Source: DASUKL01 sp036278755 (lineage in GTDB: Bacteria > Chloroflexota > Limnocylindria > Limnocylindrales > CSP1-4). From it: 64,000 bases of DNA. The translations under genes were made by a program, and so were the position numbers. How positions within the stretch are numbered: position 1 is the first letter of the stretch; each line of letters opens with the position of its first letter. The notes below the pieces were generated by a model. The model saw only the letters and a program-made list of their open reading frames with translations. It had not been told where the DNA came from and searched no databases. Shown here piece by piece: positions 16,911 to 25,514 of the stretch. The stretch spans positions 26,331-90,330 of the forward strand of contig DASUKL010000052.1 of NCBI GenBank assembly GCA_036278755.1, in the 5' to 3' direction.

Positions 16911-17804
16911 ATGTCGACCACCGAACCCCAGCCACCGTCCGAACCCCCGCGGAGGCCCGAAGCCCAGCCCGAGCCTGCCCTCGGCGCCGCCGGAGCCGAA
17001 GCCGGACGCCCGCACCGCCTGCGCCTCGAGCTGCCGGCCGAGGGCCCTGACCGGACCTTCGCGGGCGTGGCCCTCATCACCCTCGACCGGCCCGCGGTCC
17101 TCAACGCCCTCGACTTCGAGACGATGCTCCAGCTGACCGAGGCCCTGGAGCGCTTCGACGCCGACCCGGCCTGTCGCTGCATCGTCATCACCGGCGCGGG
17201 CCAGCGGGCCTTCGCCGCCGGGGCCGACATCGGCGAGCTGGCCGAGGCCAGCCCGACGGACCTGGTCGCCTCCGACGTCTTCTCGCGCTGGGAGCGCATC
17301 CGGCGCATCCACACGCCCATCGTGGCCGCCGTGCAGGGCTACGCCCTGGGCGGCGGCTGCGAGCTGGCCATGGCCTGCGACATCGTCGTGGCGGCCGAGG
17401 ACGCGGTCTTCGGGCAGCCCGAGATCAGGCTCGGCATCATCCCCGGAGCCGGCGGCACCCAGCGCCTGACCCGGGCCCTGGGCAAGGCCCGGGCCATGGA
17501 CCTCATCCTCACCGGGGCTGAGCTGCCGGCCCGCGAGGCTCTGGCCCGCGGCCTGGTGAGCCGCCTCGTGCCGAGCGAGGAGACCGTCCCGGCGGCCCTG
17601 GAGCTGGCCGCTCGTATCGCGGCCCAGCCGCCCCTGGCCGTCCGGGCGGCCAAGGCCTCCATCGATCGGGCCTTCGAGCTGTCGCTGGAGGCGGGCCTGG
17701 AGTTCGAGCGGCGGGAGTTCTACCTGCTCTTCGCCTCGGAGGATCAGGCGGAAGGGATGCAGGCCTTCGTGGCCAAGCGCGCTCCCGAGTGGAAGGGCCG
17801 CTGA
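16911..17804 (+). CDS. Enoyl-CoA hydratase/isomerase (PaaF-like crotonase)
   Basis: A 298-residue crotonase. After a Pro/Glu-rich N-terminal extension of about 45 residues, the core reads LITLDRPAVLNALDF; the oxyanion-hole motif is AFAAGADIGELAEA; the catalytic glutamates lie around ALGGGCELAMACDIVVAAEDAVFGQPEI and IPGAGGTQRL, both typical of true hydratases (two Glu). It converts 2-enoyl-CoA to 3-hydroxyacyl-CoA. GGAGG sits 9 nt before the ATG, 5 bp after the hydrolase stop, so it belongs to the same transcript. Confidence 0.9.
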   Translation: MSTTEPQPPSEPPRRPEAQPEPALGAAGAEAGRPHRLRLELPAEGPDRTFAGVALITLDRPAVLNALDFETMLQLTEALERFDADPACRCIVITGAGQRAFAAGADIGELAEASPTDLVASDVFSRWERIRRIHTPIVAAVQGYALGGGCELAMACDIVVAAEDAVFGQPEIRLGIIPGAGGTQRLTRALGKARAMDLILTGAELPAREALARGLVSRLVPSEETVPAALELAARIAAQPPLAVRAAKASIDRAFELSLEAGLEFERREFYLLFASEDQAEGMQAFVAKRAPEWKGR

Positions 17805-17969
17805 GCAGGCCGCGTCGCCCGGGATGCTGGAGCCGCTCAGGGGGCCAGGTCGCCTGCGATCTGCTGGTGGCCGGCCATCTGGCTCTTGGCCGCGGGGAGT
17901 ACCCTGTGGCCGACGGCGCCAGCAGTCACCGCTGACCATGTCCACGGCGGGAGCCATGGAGGACGAGGC

Positions 17970-18734
17970 ATGACCGACGAGGGCTACGGCCGCGATATGG
18001 GAGACGAGGCGGCGGGGGCCATCCGCGACCGGCCACCCGACCCCCTGGCGCCCATCGATCCCGACGCGCCGGTGAGCGGCCACCAACCGGCCCCCGCGCC
18101 CGTCCCGGCCTCCTCCCTCCCGGAACGCGACTGGGATACCGCGCGGCGGAGCGTCTTCCCGATCCTCCGGCCAGTGGGCACCACGGGCGCCGCGGCGGAC
18201 GTGCCGCTCGACCCGTCGACGGCCGGGACGCGCGACCACAACGAGCCGCTGATCAGCCCCGGTCCGTGCAGCCTGGTCGTCGGCTTCGTGCTCCCGAGCA
18301 GCGGCTTCGACGTCATGGTCAACGGCGACCACCTCCTGAGCTGGGGCATCAGCGCCGACGACCTGGCCGCGGCGGCGGGCGCCAACCTGGCCACCTGGTC
18401 GGCCTCGGTGGGCTGGTCGGACGAGACGAGCGGCGAGCGGCGGCTGCTCGGCTCGGACAGCGGCGACGGCCACGACGCCACGCGCATCCTCCTGCCGCCG
18501 GTCCGCGAGTGGCTGACCCGCGAGCTGGCCGGCTCGGCGCCGGCCGGAACCCGGGTCCTGGTCGGCCTGCCCGAGCGCCACCTCCTGATCGCCGGCGCGT
18601 TGCGGCCCGACGACCCGGAGTTCGTGGCCCTCTTCCGCGACTTCGTGGTCGAGTCGTCGGGCAACGCCGAGGAGCCCATCGACCGCCGCGTCTTCGAGCT
18701 GCTCAAGGGCGAGCTGGTCGAGTTCGAGGCCTGA
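17970..18734 (+). CDS. DUF1444-like protein of unknown function
   Basis: A 254-residue protein embedded between two crotonase genes. The first 80 residues are acidic and Pro-rich; the C-terminal half (from about GPCSLVVGFVLPSSGFDVMV to FELLKGELVEF) resembles DUF1444: a short helix after LSWGISADDLAAAAGANL, then GHDATRILLPP and the VLVGLPERHLLIAGA strand. No enzyme motif is seen. The ATG at 17970 follows GGAGGACGAGGC; upstream ATG codons at 17886 lie in poorly coding sequence. The assignment is by pattern memory only. Confidence 0.5.
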   Translation: MTDEGYGRDMGDEAAGAIRDRPPDPLAPIDPDAPVSGHQPAPAPVPASSLPERDWDTARRSVFPILRPVGTTGAAADVPLDPSTAGTRDHNEPLISPGPCSLVVGFVLPSSGFDVMVNGDHLLSWGISADDLAAAAGANLATWSASVGWSDETSGERRLLGSDSGDGHDATRILLPPVREWLTRELAGSAPAGTRVLVGLPERHLLIAGALRPDDPEFVALFRDFVVESSGNAEEPIDRRVFELLKGELVEFEA

Positions 18735-18741
18735 GCCGGCC

Positions 18742-19512
18742 ATGGCCCTCCGCGAGGAGCTCGGCGAGGGCGTCCTGACCCTGACCCTCGACCGGCCGGA
18801 GGCTCTCAACGCCCTCGACCGCGAGCTGAAGACCGGGTTGCTGGCCGCCTTCCGTCGAGCGGGCCGCACGGCCGACGTGCGGGCGGTGGTCCTGACCGGA
18901 GCGGGGCGGGCCTTCTGCGCCGGCCAGGACCTCGGCGAGGCCGACGTCATCGGGACGGGCATCGGGGCCGAGGTCCGCGAGCGCTACGTGCCCCTCATCC
19001 TGGCCATGCGCCGCCTGGACAAGCCGATCGTAGCCGCCATCAACGGCGTGGCCGCCGGGGCCGGCCTGTCGCTGGCCCTGGCCTGCGACCTGCGCCTGGC
19101 GGCCCAGACGGCCACCTTCGCCTGCGCCTTCGGGCGCATCGGGCTCGTGCCGGACAGCGGCCTGAGCTGGTTCCTGCCCCGCCTCGTCGGCACCGGCTGG
19201 GCGGCGCGCCTCGTCCTGGCCGGCGAGTCGATCGACGCCCCCACCGCGGAGCGGATCGGCCTGGTGGAGTGGCTCGTCCCGGCCGCGCGGCTGGCCGAGG
19301 AGGCCCATGACCTGGCCGCCCGGCTGGCGGCCGGGGCGCCGCTGGCGCAGAGCCTGGCCAAGCGTTCCCTGGCCTTCGCCGCCACGGCCGATCTGGGGGC
19401 CGCCCTGGAGTTCGAGGCCCAGGCCCAGACGGCGGCGGCCCGGAGCGACGACTTCGCCGAGGGCCTAGCGGCCTTCCGGGCCAAGCGCGCCCCCCGCTTC
19501 GGCGGGCACTGA
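18742..19512 (+). CDS. paaG: 2-(1,2-epoxy-1,2-dihydrophenyl)acetyl-CoA isomerase-like crotonase
   Basis: A 256-residue crotonase closely patterned on PaaG: VVLTGAGRAFCAGQDLGEAD forms the oxyanion hole, VAAGAGLSLALACDLRLAAQTATFACAFGRIGLVPDSGLSWFLPRLVG follows the PaaG rather than the hydratase consensus, and the C-terminus RSDDFAEGLAAFRAKRAPRF is PaaG-type. In the phenylacetate pathway this enzyme makes oxepin-CoA and later shifts double bonds. It is one of four consecutive acyl-CoA genes. General enoyl-CoA isomerase activity remains possible. Confidence 0.8.
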   Translation: MALREELGEGVLTLTLDRPEALNALDRELKTGLLAAFRRAGRTADVRAVVLTGAGRAFCAGQDLGEADVIGTGIGAEVRERYVPLILAMRRLDKPIVAAINGVAAGAGLSLALACDLRLAAQTATFACAFGRIGLVPDSGLSWFLPRLVGTGWAARLVLAGESIDAPTAERIGLVEWLVPAARLAEEAHDLAARLAAGAPLAQSLAKRSLAFAATADLGAALEFEAQAQTAAARSDDFAEGLAAFRAKRAPRFGGH

Positions 19513-19518
19513 GGCGCC

Positions 19519-20718
19519 ATGCGGGTCGCCGTGATCGGCGCCGGGACGATGGGCGCCGGGATCGCCCAGGCCTGCCTGGGCGCGGGCCATGGGGTGGCCC
19601 TCTACGACGTCGATCCGGGGGCCGTCGAACGGGCGCGCGAGCGCATCGCCGAGGGCCTGGGACGCCTGGTGGCCAAGGGGCGCCTGGGTGCCGAGGCTCG
19701 GACGGAGGCCCTCGCTCGGCTATCCGCGGCGGACTCCGTCGAGGCAGCGGCGACGGGAGCGGAGGTGGTCATCGAGGCGGCGCTGGAGGAGCTCGAGGTC
19801 AAGCGTTCGATCTTCGCGAGGCTGGACCGGGCCGCCCCGGCACAGGCCCTCCTGGCCTCGAACACGAGTGCCCTGTCGATCAGCGCCCTGGCCGAGGCGA
19901 CCGGCCGGCCCGAGCAGGTCCTGGGCCTGCACTTCTTCAACCCGGCTCCCGTCATGGCCCTCGTCGAGGTCGTTGCCGGCGAGCGGACAACGGCGGCCAC
20001 GGTGGCCGCGGCCCGATCGTTCGCCGAGGGCCTGGGCAAGACGCCGGTCTCCTGCAGCGATGCGCCGGGCTTCATCGTCAACCGGGTGAACCGGCCCTTC
20101 AGCCTGGAGCCGCTGCGGATGCTGACCGCGGGTGAGGCGAACGTCCCGGCCATCGACGCGGCCGTGGTCGAGGCTGGCTATCCCCTGGGCCCGTTCGCCT
20201 ACCTGGACCTCGTGGGGCTCGACGTCAATCTGGCCGCCACGACCGCCATCTGGCGGGGCTTCGACGAGGACGAGCGGTTCCGTCCGTCGCCCCTCCAGGA
20301 GCAGCTCGTGGCCGCGGGGCTGCTGGGCCGCAAGACGGGCCGCGGGTTCTACGTCTATGACGCGGCCGGGCGGCGGGGAGCGCCCGCGGCGGCCTTCGCG
20401 GCCGGGGCAGCCGGGGCAGGCGCGGCGGGGCCCGGAGCGGCCCACGCAGGGGCGGCCGATCTCGCCCCCGCGGCCATCGTCGAACGGATCGGATCGGCCA
20501 TCATCAACGAGGCCTATCTCGCCGTGGGCGAGGGCGTCGCGACGCCGCCCGAGATCGACCTGGCCATGCGTCTCGGCGTCAACCATCCGGCCGGACCGTT
20601 CGAGCGCGCGGGCCAGCTCGGCCTGCGTCGGGTCATCGAGGGCCTGGCCCGCCTCGAGTCGGCGTATGGTGAGCGCTACCGGGTCGCGCCGGCCCTCTGG
20701 CAGGTGGCCAACGCCTGA
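19519..20718 (+). CDS. paaH: 3-hydroxyacyl-CoA dehydrogenase (PaaH-like)
   Basis: A 399-residue NAD-dependent dehydrogenase. The dinucleotide loop is VIGAGTMGAGIAQACLGAG (residues 4-22); ASNTSALSISALAEATGRPEQ and LGLHFFNPAPVMALVEVV, with the catalytic His, are textbook HBDH motifs; the C-terminal helical domain is duplicated around an Ala/Gly-rich insert at about 295-315. It oxidises 3-hydroxyacyl-CoA (3-hydroxyadipyl-CoA in the paa route). It follows paaG by 6 bp. Confidence 0.88.
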   Translation: MRVAVIGAGTMGAGIAQACLGAGHGVALYDVDPGAVERARERIAEGLGRLVAKGRLGAEARTEALARLSAADSVEAAATGAEVVIEAALEELEVKRSIFARLDRAAPAQALLASNTSALSISALAEATGRPEQVLGLHFFNPAPVMALVEVVAGERTTAATVAAARSFAEGLGKTPVSCSDAPGFIVNRVNRPFSLEPLRMLTAGEANVPAIDAAVVEAGYPLGPFAYLDLVGLDVNLAATTAIWRGFDEDERFRPSPLQEQLVAAGLLGRKTGRGFYVYDAAGRRGAPAAAFAAGAAGAGAAGPGAAHAGAADLAPAAIVERIGSAIINEAYLAVGEGVATPPEIDLAMRLGVNHPAGPFERAGQLGLRRVIEGLARLESAYGERYRVAPALWQVANA

Positions 20719-20761
20719 ACGCTCGGAGCGCTAGGCCGACGACGGCAGCCACGAGGAGGCC

Positions 20762-21991
20762 ATGACTCGACCCACCGACCGCCCGCTCCGTGAGGCCTGG
20801 ATCGTCAGTGCCGTCCGCACGCCCATCGGCCGCTATGGCGGCGCGCTCAGCGCGGTCCGGCCCGACGACCTGGCGGCCCTCGTCATCGCCGCCGCCGTCG
20901 AGCGTTCAGGCCTGCCCGCCGAGCGGGTCGAGGACGTCATCATGGGCTGCGCCAACCAGGCCGGCGAGGACAATCGGAACGTGGCCCGCATGGCCGCCCT
21001 GCTGGCGGGGCTGCCCGTGGAGGTCGCCGGCCTGACCGTCAACCGGCTGTGCGGCTCCGGGCTGCAGGCCATCAACACGGCGGCCCACGCCATCATGGTC
21101 GGCGACGGCGACGCCTTCGTGGCCGGGGGCCTCGAGTCGATGAGCCGGGCGCCGTACGCCATGCTCAAGCCCGAGATGGCCTACGAGCGCGGACGGCACA
21201 CCCTCGAGGACACGACGCTGGGCTGGCGCTTCACGAACCCCCGCCTGGCGGCGGTCCACCACCCTTACTCGATGGGCGAGACCGGGGAGAACGTGGCCCA
21301 GCGCTGCGGGGTCAGCCGCGAGGCCCAGGACCGCTTCGCCCTGGAGAGCCACCAGCGGGCCGTGGCGGCCATCGAGGGCGGCCGCTTCGACGAGCAGATC
21401 GTCCCGGTCGTCGTGCCACAGCGCAAGGGCGAGCCGGTCGTCGTGGACCGCGACGAGCATCCTCGGCCGGACACCTCGCTGGAGGCCCTGGCCCGCCTGC
21501 GGCCCGCGTTCCGCGAGGGCGGCACGGTGACCGCGGGCAACAGTTCCGGGATCAACGATGGGGCCAGTGCCACGGTGGTCGTGGAGGCGGACCTGGCCCG
21601 AGCCATGGGCCTGCGGCCCATGGCTCGCGTCGTGGCCACGGCCGTGGCGGGCGTCGACCCCGCGATCATGGGCCTGGGCCCCGTGCCGGCCACGCGCAAG
21701 GCCCTGGCCCGGGCCGGCCTCGACGTGGGCGACCTGGACCTCGTCGAGCTCAACGAAGCCTTCGCCAGCCAGGCCGTGGAGTGCATCGCCGAGCTCGGGC
21801 TGGACCCCGAACGGGTCAACGTCAACGGCGGGGCCATCGCCCTGGGGCATCCCCTGGGCATGAGCGGCGCCCGCCTGGCCACCATGCTCGTCCACGAGCT
21901 GGCACGGCGGGGCGGCCGCTACGGGCTGGCCACGATGTGCATCGGCGTGGGCCAGGGCATCGCCACCATCGTGGAGCGCCTCGAGGCCTAG
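20762..21991 (+). CDS. paaJ: 3-oxoadipyl-CoA/acetyl-CoA thiolase (PcaF/PaaJ-like)
   Basis: A 409-residue thiolase. The nucleophile is C97 in [12 protein letters not shown]; the NEAFA motif lies in [14 protein letters not shown]; the catalytic His is in [17 protein letters not shown]; the second Cys is in MCIGVGQG. The start ([27 protein letters not shown]) and [20 protein letters not shown] match beta-ketoadipyl-CoA thiolases better than short-chain ones. It would release acetyl-CoA and succinyl-CoA. GAGGAGG lies unusually close (2 nt) to the ATG. Last gene of the block. Confidence 0.85.
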   Translation: MTRPTDRPLREAWIVSAVRTPIGRYGGALSAVRPDDLAALVIAAAVERSGLPAERVEDVIMGCANQAGEDNRNVARMAALLAGLPVEVAGLTVNRLCGSGLQAINTAAHAIMVGDGDAFVAGGLESMSRAPYAMLKPEMAYERGRHTLEDTTLGWRFTNPRLAAVHHPYSMGETGENVAQRCGVSREAQDRFALESHQRAVAAIEGGRFDEQIVPVVVPQRKGEPVVVDRDEHPRPDTSLEALARLRPAFREGGTVTAGNSSGINDGASATVVVEADLARAMGLRPMARVVATAVAGVDPAIMGLGPVPATRKALARAGLDVGDLDLVELNEAFASQAVECIAELGLDPERVNVNGGAIALGHPLGMSGARLATMLVHELARRGGRYGLATMCIGVGQGIATIVERLEA

Positions 21992-22002
21992 GCCTCAGGC
22001 GC

Positions 22003-22019
22003 GGAGCCCCCGGGGCTCC
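22003..22019. terminator. Hairpin between convergent paaJ and the riboflavin-operon tail
   Basis: GGAGCCCC and GGGGCTCC form an 8-bp perfect inverted repeat around one base, preceded by a second palindrome, GAGGCCTAGGCCTC (21983-21996), which includes the paaJ stop. There is no T-run; a shared terminator for both strands is the simplest reading. Confidence 0.45.
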
Positions 22020-22066
22020 AGGCTCCAGGCCCCAGGATCAGTCCCGCCGCAGGGCCAGGCGACGGC

Positions 22067-22354
22067 CTAGTGGCCGAAGGCGGCCAGCCAGAACAGGGCG
22101 GCGGTCACGACAGCGATCAGGGCCCCGATCGCGGCCGCGGCCCAGGCCGTCCAGTCGATCGGGCCGAGTGGCTCATAGGTCGGCAGGGGGTCGGTGCCGT
22201 TGCCGCCCCAGTGCTCGTCGTGATCCCCACCATGGCCAGCGGCAGAGCCGGGACCCGATCGGTGGCCGGCCGTGCGGGTCTCGTCGTGCAGCGCCTCGCC
22301 GGCCGCCTCCACCGCGGAGCGGGTCTCCTCGTGGACGTGCCCCTCGTCCTTCAT
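22067..22354 (-). CDS. Small membrane protein in the FMN-riboswitch operon
   Basis: A 95-residue protein with no recognised family. Residues 1-65 are acidic and His-rich (HVHEE, HGGDHDEHWGG) and probably cytosolic or metal-binding; residues 68-94 form one long hydrophobic stretch (WAAAAIGALIAVVTAALFW). It is the fourth gene of the transporter operon, and its ATG overlaps the substrate-binding protein stop by 4 nt. This suggests a transporter accessory subunit, but no homologue is known to me. Confidence 0.6.
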   Translation of the reverse strand: MKDEGHVHEETRSAVEAAGEALHDETRTAGHRSGPGSAAGHGGDHDEHWGGNGTDPLPTYEPLGPIDWTAWAAAAIGALIAVVTAALFWLAAFGH

Positions 22355-23472
22355 GGCAGCAACTCCTGGCTGATCAGATCGTCCACGCTGACCGGGTTCG
22401 GCACGAGGCCCCCGGGCAGGGATGCCAACTCGTCGATCGAGCGGGACCAGGCGTCGGTGTCGATCGCGCCCAGACCGTGGGACCGAGTGTAGGCGCTCTG
22501 CCAGGTCGCCACCGTGGCCTGCAGGATAGCCAGCTGCGTGTCGCGATCCTGGCCCAGGGCCGGCACGGCGGCGACGGACGCATCGAGGCCCTTCGTCGGG
22601 TCCGCATCGATCGCCTCCATGGCCCGCAACGTGGCGGCCACGAAGGCCCGCAGGGCGGCCGTCTTGCTGGCCAGCTGCTTGGTGCCCACGACGAGGCCCG
22701 GCCCGGGGAGGGGCACGACCTGGTCGACGTGGAGCACCGTGGCCGGGAAGCCATGCAGCTCCAGCTGCACCGGCTCGTTGTTGGTGAAGCCCGTGGCCGC
22801 GTCGACCGCGCCCTGCTCGAGGGCCGCCTCCTGGCCGTAGTCGGGGTAGACCACCACCGACAGGTCGGCCGGGCTCAGGCCGGCCGACTTCAGGAGCGCC
22901 TGGAGCATGATCCAGCTGCTGCCGTACTTGCCCGGCGTCCCCAGGCGCGTGCCCTTCAGGTCCGCCACGCTGGTGATACCGCTGGCCGCCTTGGCGAAGA
23001 CGATGTTGGGGAACGTGCCGTAGATCGTGGCCACGTAACGGATGGGGAGGCCCTGGCTGACGGCCGGGATGACGCTCGTGCCGTCGGAGATGCTGACGTC
23101 CACGGCGCCCTGGGCGGTGAGCGTCACGAGGTCCGGGTCGATCTTGTTCTGGAACGTCACGTCGAGCCCGGCCTGGCGGTAGTAGCCGGCCTGCTGGGCC
23201 AGGTAGAACTGGGCGAACTGGACGCTCGGGATGTAGCCCAGCCCGACGATGAGCTTGGTGGGCGGACCCGACGGCGAGGCCGACGCCGAGGCCGACGGCG
23301 AGCCCGAGTCGGAGGGCCCCGATGATCCACCCGGGGACGAGGAGCCCGGGGCCGATGCGGACGCCGAGCTCGAGTCTGAGGGGGAGGCCGATCCGGACGG
23401 GCCGGCGCAGCCGAAGACGAGGCCGACGATGGCCAGGCCGGCCAGCAGCCGGCGCCCGAACGCGATGGTCAC
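22351..23472 (-). CDS. ABC substrate-binding lipoprotein, NMT1/THI5-type (RibY-like, riboflavin)
   Basis: A 373-residue lipoprotein: signal peptide, lipobox VFGC near residue 20, a 60-residue Ser/Pro linker, then an NMT1/THI5 domain starting KLIVGLGYIPSVQFAQFYLA. ADLKGTRLGTPGKYGSSWIMLQ is the second family landmark. The domain is shared by pyrimidine-precursor (ThiY) and riboflavin (RibY) receptors; the upstream FMN riboswitch makes riboflavin the likely ligand. The GTG at 23470-23472 follows GGAGG by 5 nt; the open frame upstream is a shadow. Confidence 0.85.
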   Translation of the reverse strand: MTIAFGRRLLAGLAIVGLVFGCAGPSGSASPSDSSSASASAPGSSSPGGSSGPSDSGSPSASASASPSGPPTKLIVGLGYIPSVQFAQFYLAQQAGYYRQAGLDVTFQNKIDPDLVTLTAQGAVDVSISDGTSVIPAVSQGLPIRYVATIYGTFPNIVFAKAASGITSVADLKGTRLGTPGKYGSSWIMLQALLKSAGLSPADLSVVVYPDYGQEAALEQGAVDAATGFTNNEPVQLELHGFPATVLHVDQVVPLPGPGLVVGTKQLASKTAALRAFVAATLRAMEAIDADPTKGLDASVAAVPALGQDRDTQLAILQATVATWQSAYTRSHGLGAIDTDAWSRSIDELASLPGGLVPNPVSVDDLISQELLP

Positions 23473-23486
23473 AGGTTCCTCCACAT

Positions 23487-24236
23487 TCAGCCGCGGTCGC
23501 CCACGAGGCGACGCTCGACGATCAGGACCACGAGATAGAGGGCCAGGCCGATGGCCGCCAGGGTCACCAGCGTGGCGAACATGAGGGGGATGTCGAAGAG
23601 GCTGCCCCGGGCCAGGTTGATGAGGACGCCCAGGCCCTGGTCGCCGCCGGCCCATTCGCCGATGACCGCGCCGATGACGGCCAGGGTGATGCCCACCCGC
23701 AGCCCGCCCAGGATCGAGGGCAGGGCGGCCGGTACCTCGAGGCGGGTCAGGACCTGCCACCGCGTGGCCCGGAAGGCGCGCCCCATCTCCAGGAGGCCGG
23801 CGTCCACGGTGCGGATGCCGACCATCGTAGCCACGACCACGGGGAAGAACACGATGAGGGCGCAGATCACCACCTTACTGAGGAGGCCCGTCCCGAACCA
23901 CAGGGCGATGAGCGGGGCCAGGGCCAGGATCGGGGTGGCCTGAGCGGCCACGATGTAGGGCGAGAGGAGGCGCTCGGCCAATCGGGAGCGAGCCAGGAGG
24001 AGCCCGGTGGCGAGGGCCAGGATCCCGCCCCCGGCAAAGCCCAGGAGGACCTCCTCGAGGGTCACCAGGGCGGCCGGCTCCATCGTGCCGTCGGCCCAGG
24101 CGCGGGCCAGGCGGCTGGCCACCGTGGGAGGGTCGGGCAGGATGTACGGCGGGTAGCCCCCCAGCACCACGACCGCCTGCCAGCCCACGAGGAAGACGGC
24201 CGCGCCCACGGCGATCGGCCAGAGGTCGCGCTTCAT
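23487..24236 (-). CDS. ABC transporter permease (RibX-like)
   Basis: A 249-residue, six-helix BPD_transp_1 permease. The cytoplasmic coupling loop is EMGRAFRATRWQVLTRLEVPAALPSILGGLRVG, matching the EAA motif of SsuC/ThiX/RibX types. It overlaps the ATPase stop by 4 nt and precedes the receptor gene by 14 bp, so subunit stoichiometry is probably set by coupled translation. Confidence 0.88.
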   Translation of the reverse strand: MKRDLWPIAVGAAVFLVGWQAVVVLGGYPPYILPDPPTVASRLARAWADGTMEPAALVTLEEVLLGFAGGGILALATGLLLARSRLAERLLSPYIVAAQATPILALAPLIALWFGTGLLSKVVICALIVFFPVVVATMVGIRTVDAGLLEMGRAFRATRWQVLTRLEVPAALPSILGGLRVGITLAVIGAVIGEWAGGDQGLGVLINLARGSLFDIPLMFATLVTLAAIGLALYLVVLIVERRLVGDRG

Positions 24237-25270
24237 GCCGCGTCCGCCCGGCCTGCGTCGGTCGCCGAGCCGGCTGGCGCGCCGCCTGACGCGTCGTCTG
24301 GCGCCACACCCTCACCTCGACGGAGCCAGGTCCGGATCTTGGCCGAAGCGGCCGTGGCGGCCTCCGTGTCGAGATCTTCGGCCCGGCGCGGCCGGGGAAG
24401 CTCGACCGGGACCTCGGCCACGACGTGTCCCGGCCGGGGCCCCAGGACCACTACCCGCTCGGCCAGGAGGACCGCCTCGGGGATGCTGTGGGTGACGAGG
24501 ACGATCGTCGTCGCCGTGCGCTCCCAGATGCCCAGCAGCTCCTGGCCGAATCGCTCGCGGGTCAGCGCATCGAGCGCGCTGAACGGCTCGTCGAGGAGGA
24601 GCACCGTAGGCTGCAAGGCCAGGGCCCGACCGATGGCCAGCCGTTGGCGCATGCCGCCCGAGAGCTGGTGGGGCCTGGCCGGCGCGAAGTCGGCCAGCCC
24701 CAGGAGGCTCAGGAGCTCGATGGCCCGGGCTTCCCGTTCGGCTCGCGGACGGCCCGCCAGCTCCAGGGGGAAGGCCACGTTCTCGGCCGCCGAGCGCCAG
24801 GGCAGCAGGCGCGGCTCCTGGAAGACGAAGCCGACCCGCGGGTCGGGGCCACTCACCGGCCGGCCGTCGATGGCCACGGACCCGCGATCCGGCGGCAGGA
24901 GGCCGCCCATGATCCGGAGCAGGGTGCTCTTGCCGCAGCCGTTGGGGCCGACCAGGGCGCAGATGCTGCCTTCGGCCACGGCGAAGCTCACGTCGTCGAG
25001 TGCCTCGAGGCGCCCGCTGGGCGTGGCGAAGCTGCGGCTGATGTGCTCGACGACGATGCTGGTCAGGGCCCGGATCTCCGCTGCGTGCCTCGTCCCCGGG
25101 GAGCCAGGGCACCCGGAGGTGGCCGGGGCCGTGGACCCCGCCGGCCGGACGCGCGAGCGCGCCGCGGCGGCACGGGGCAAGGGCTGGGAGTCGGGGCGGT
25201 CGGTGGGCTGCGACGACGCCGCGCGGAGGGCCGGAGGCCGGCTCGCCGAGCGGACGCCCATCGGGCGCAC
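24233..25270 (-). CDS. ABC transporter ATPase of the riboflavin-type importer
   Basis: The nucleotide-binding core spans about 255 residues: Walker A GPNGCGKSTL, Q-loop FVFQEPRLLPW, signature LSGGMRQRLAIGRALA, Walker B LLLDEPFSALD and the H-loop LVTHSIPEA, as in SsuB/ThiZ ATPases. The core starts near 25050. The frame extends upstream to a GTG at 25270, 9 nt after the AGAAGG at the riboswitch end, giving 345 residues with a low-complexity head. A start close to 25064-25066 (CTG) would give the usual length. First gene of the operon. Confidence 0.82.
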   Translation of the reverse strand: MRPMGVRSASRPPALRAASSQPTDRPDSQPLPRAAAARSRVRPAGSTAPATSGCPGSPGTRHAAEIRALTSIVVEHISRSFATPSGRLEALDDVSFAVAEGSICALVGPNGCGKSTLLRIMGGLLPPDRGSVAIDGRPVSGPDPRVGFVFQEPRLLPWRSAAENVAFPLELAGRPRAEREARAIELLSLLGLADFAPARPHQLSGGMRQRLAIGRALALQPTVLLLDEPFSALDALTRERFGQELLGIWERTATTIVLVTHSIPEAVLLAERVVVLGPRPGHVVAEVPVELPRPRRAEDLDTEAATAASAKIRTWLRRGEGVAPDDASGGAPAGSATDAGRADAA

Positions 25271-25278
25271 CGTGCCAG

Positions 25279-25431
25279 GCCTTCTCCCATCCGGACTGTG
25301 ACCGTCGGCTCCCTGTCAGGGGATCCACCGCCGCCGCGGATCGACACGGACGGCGGGTCGTGGGCTGGCGGACTACGGCTGGCGCCGCATCCGCCGACCA
25401 CCGGTCGGGACTTCCACCCGACCCCGAAGGC
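25279..25431 (-). ncRNA. FMN riboswitch (RFN element)
   Basis: On the minus strand the aptamer begins with GCCTTCGGGGTCGGGTGGAA and ends with GCCGACGGTCACAGTCCGGA-TGGGAGAAGGC, both hallmark RFN segments; CCGACCGGTGGTCGG and AGTCCGCCAGCCC lie between. P1 pairs GCCTTC with GAAGGC. The 3' P1 strand contains GGGAGAAGG, the only good ribosome-binding site before the downstream GTG, so FMN binding would hide it: translational repression is predicted. Confidence 0.93.
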
Positions 25432-25456
25432 GAGGCGATATGAGGTTGACCCGGGC

Positions 25457-25462
25457 AGTGTA
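25457..25462 (-). promoter_or_regulatory. -10 hexamer TACACT of the riboswitch transcript
   Basis: TACACT on the minus strand lies about 26 nt before the aptamer P1; transcription would start near 25450. The -35 is weak. Confidence 0.45.
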
Positions 25463-25502
25463 GCGCACGCTTCGCCGCGCACCCGGCCCCGGGGCGAGGC
25501 GC

Positions 25503-25508
25503 TACGCT
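25503..25508 (+). promoter_or_regulatory. -10 hexamer TACGCT of the histidine phosphatase gene
   Basis: TACGCT lies 6 nt before the GTG at 25515, back-to-back with the riboswitch promoter. Confidence 0.5.
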
Positions 25509-25514
25509 GCCCGG

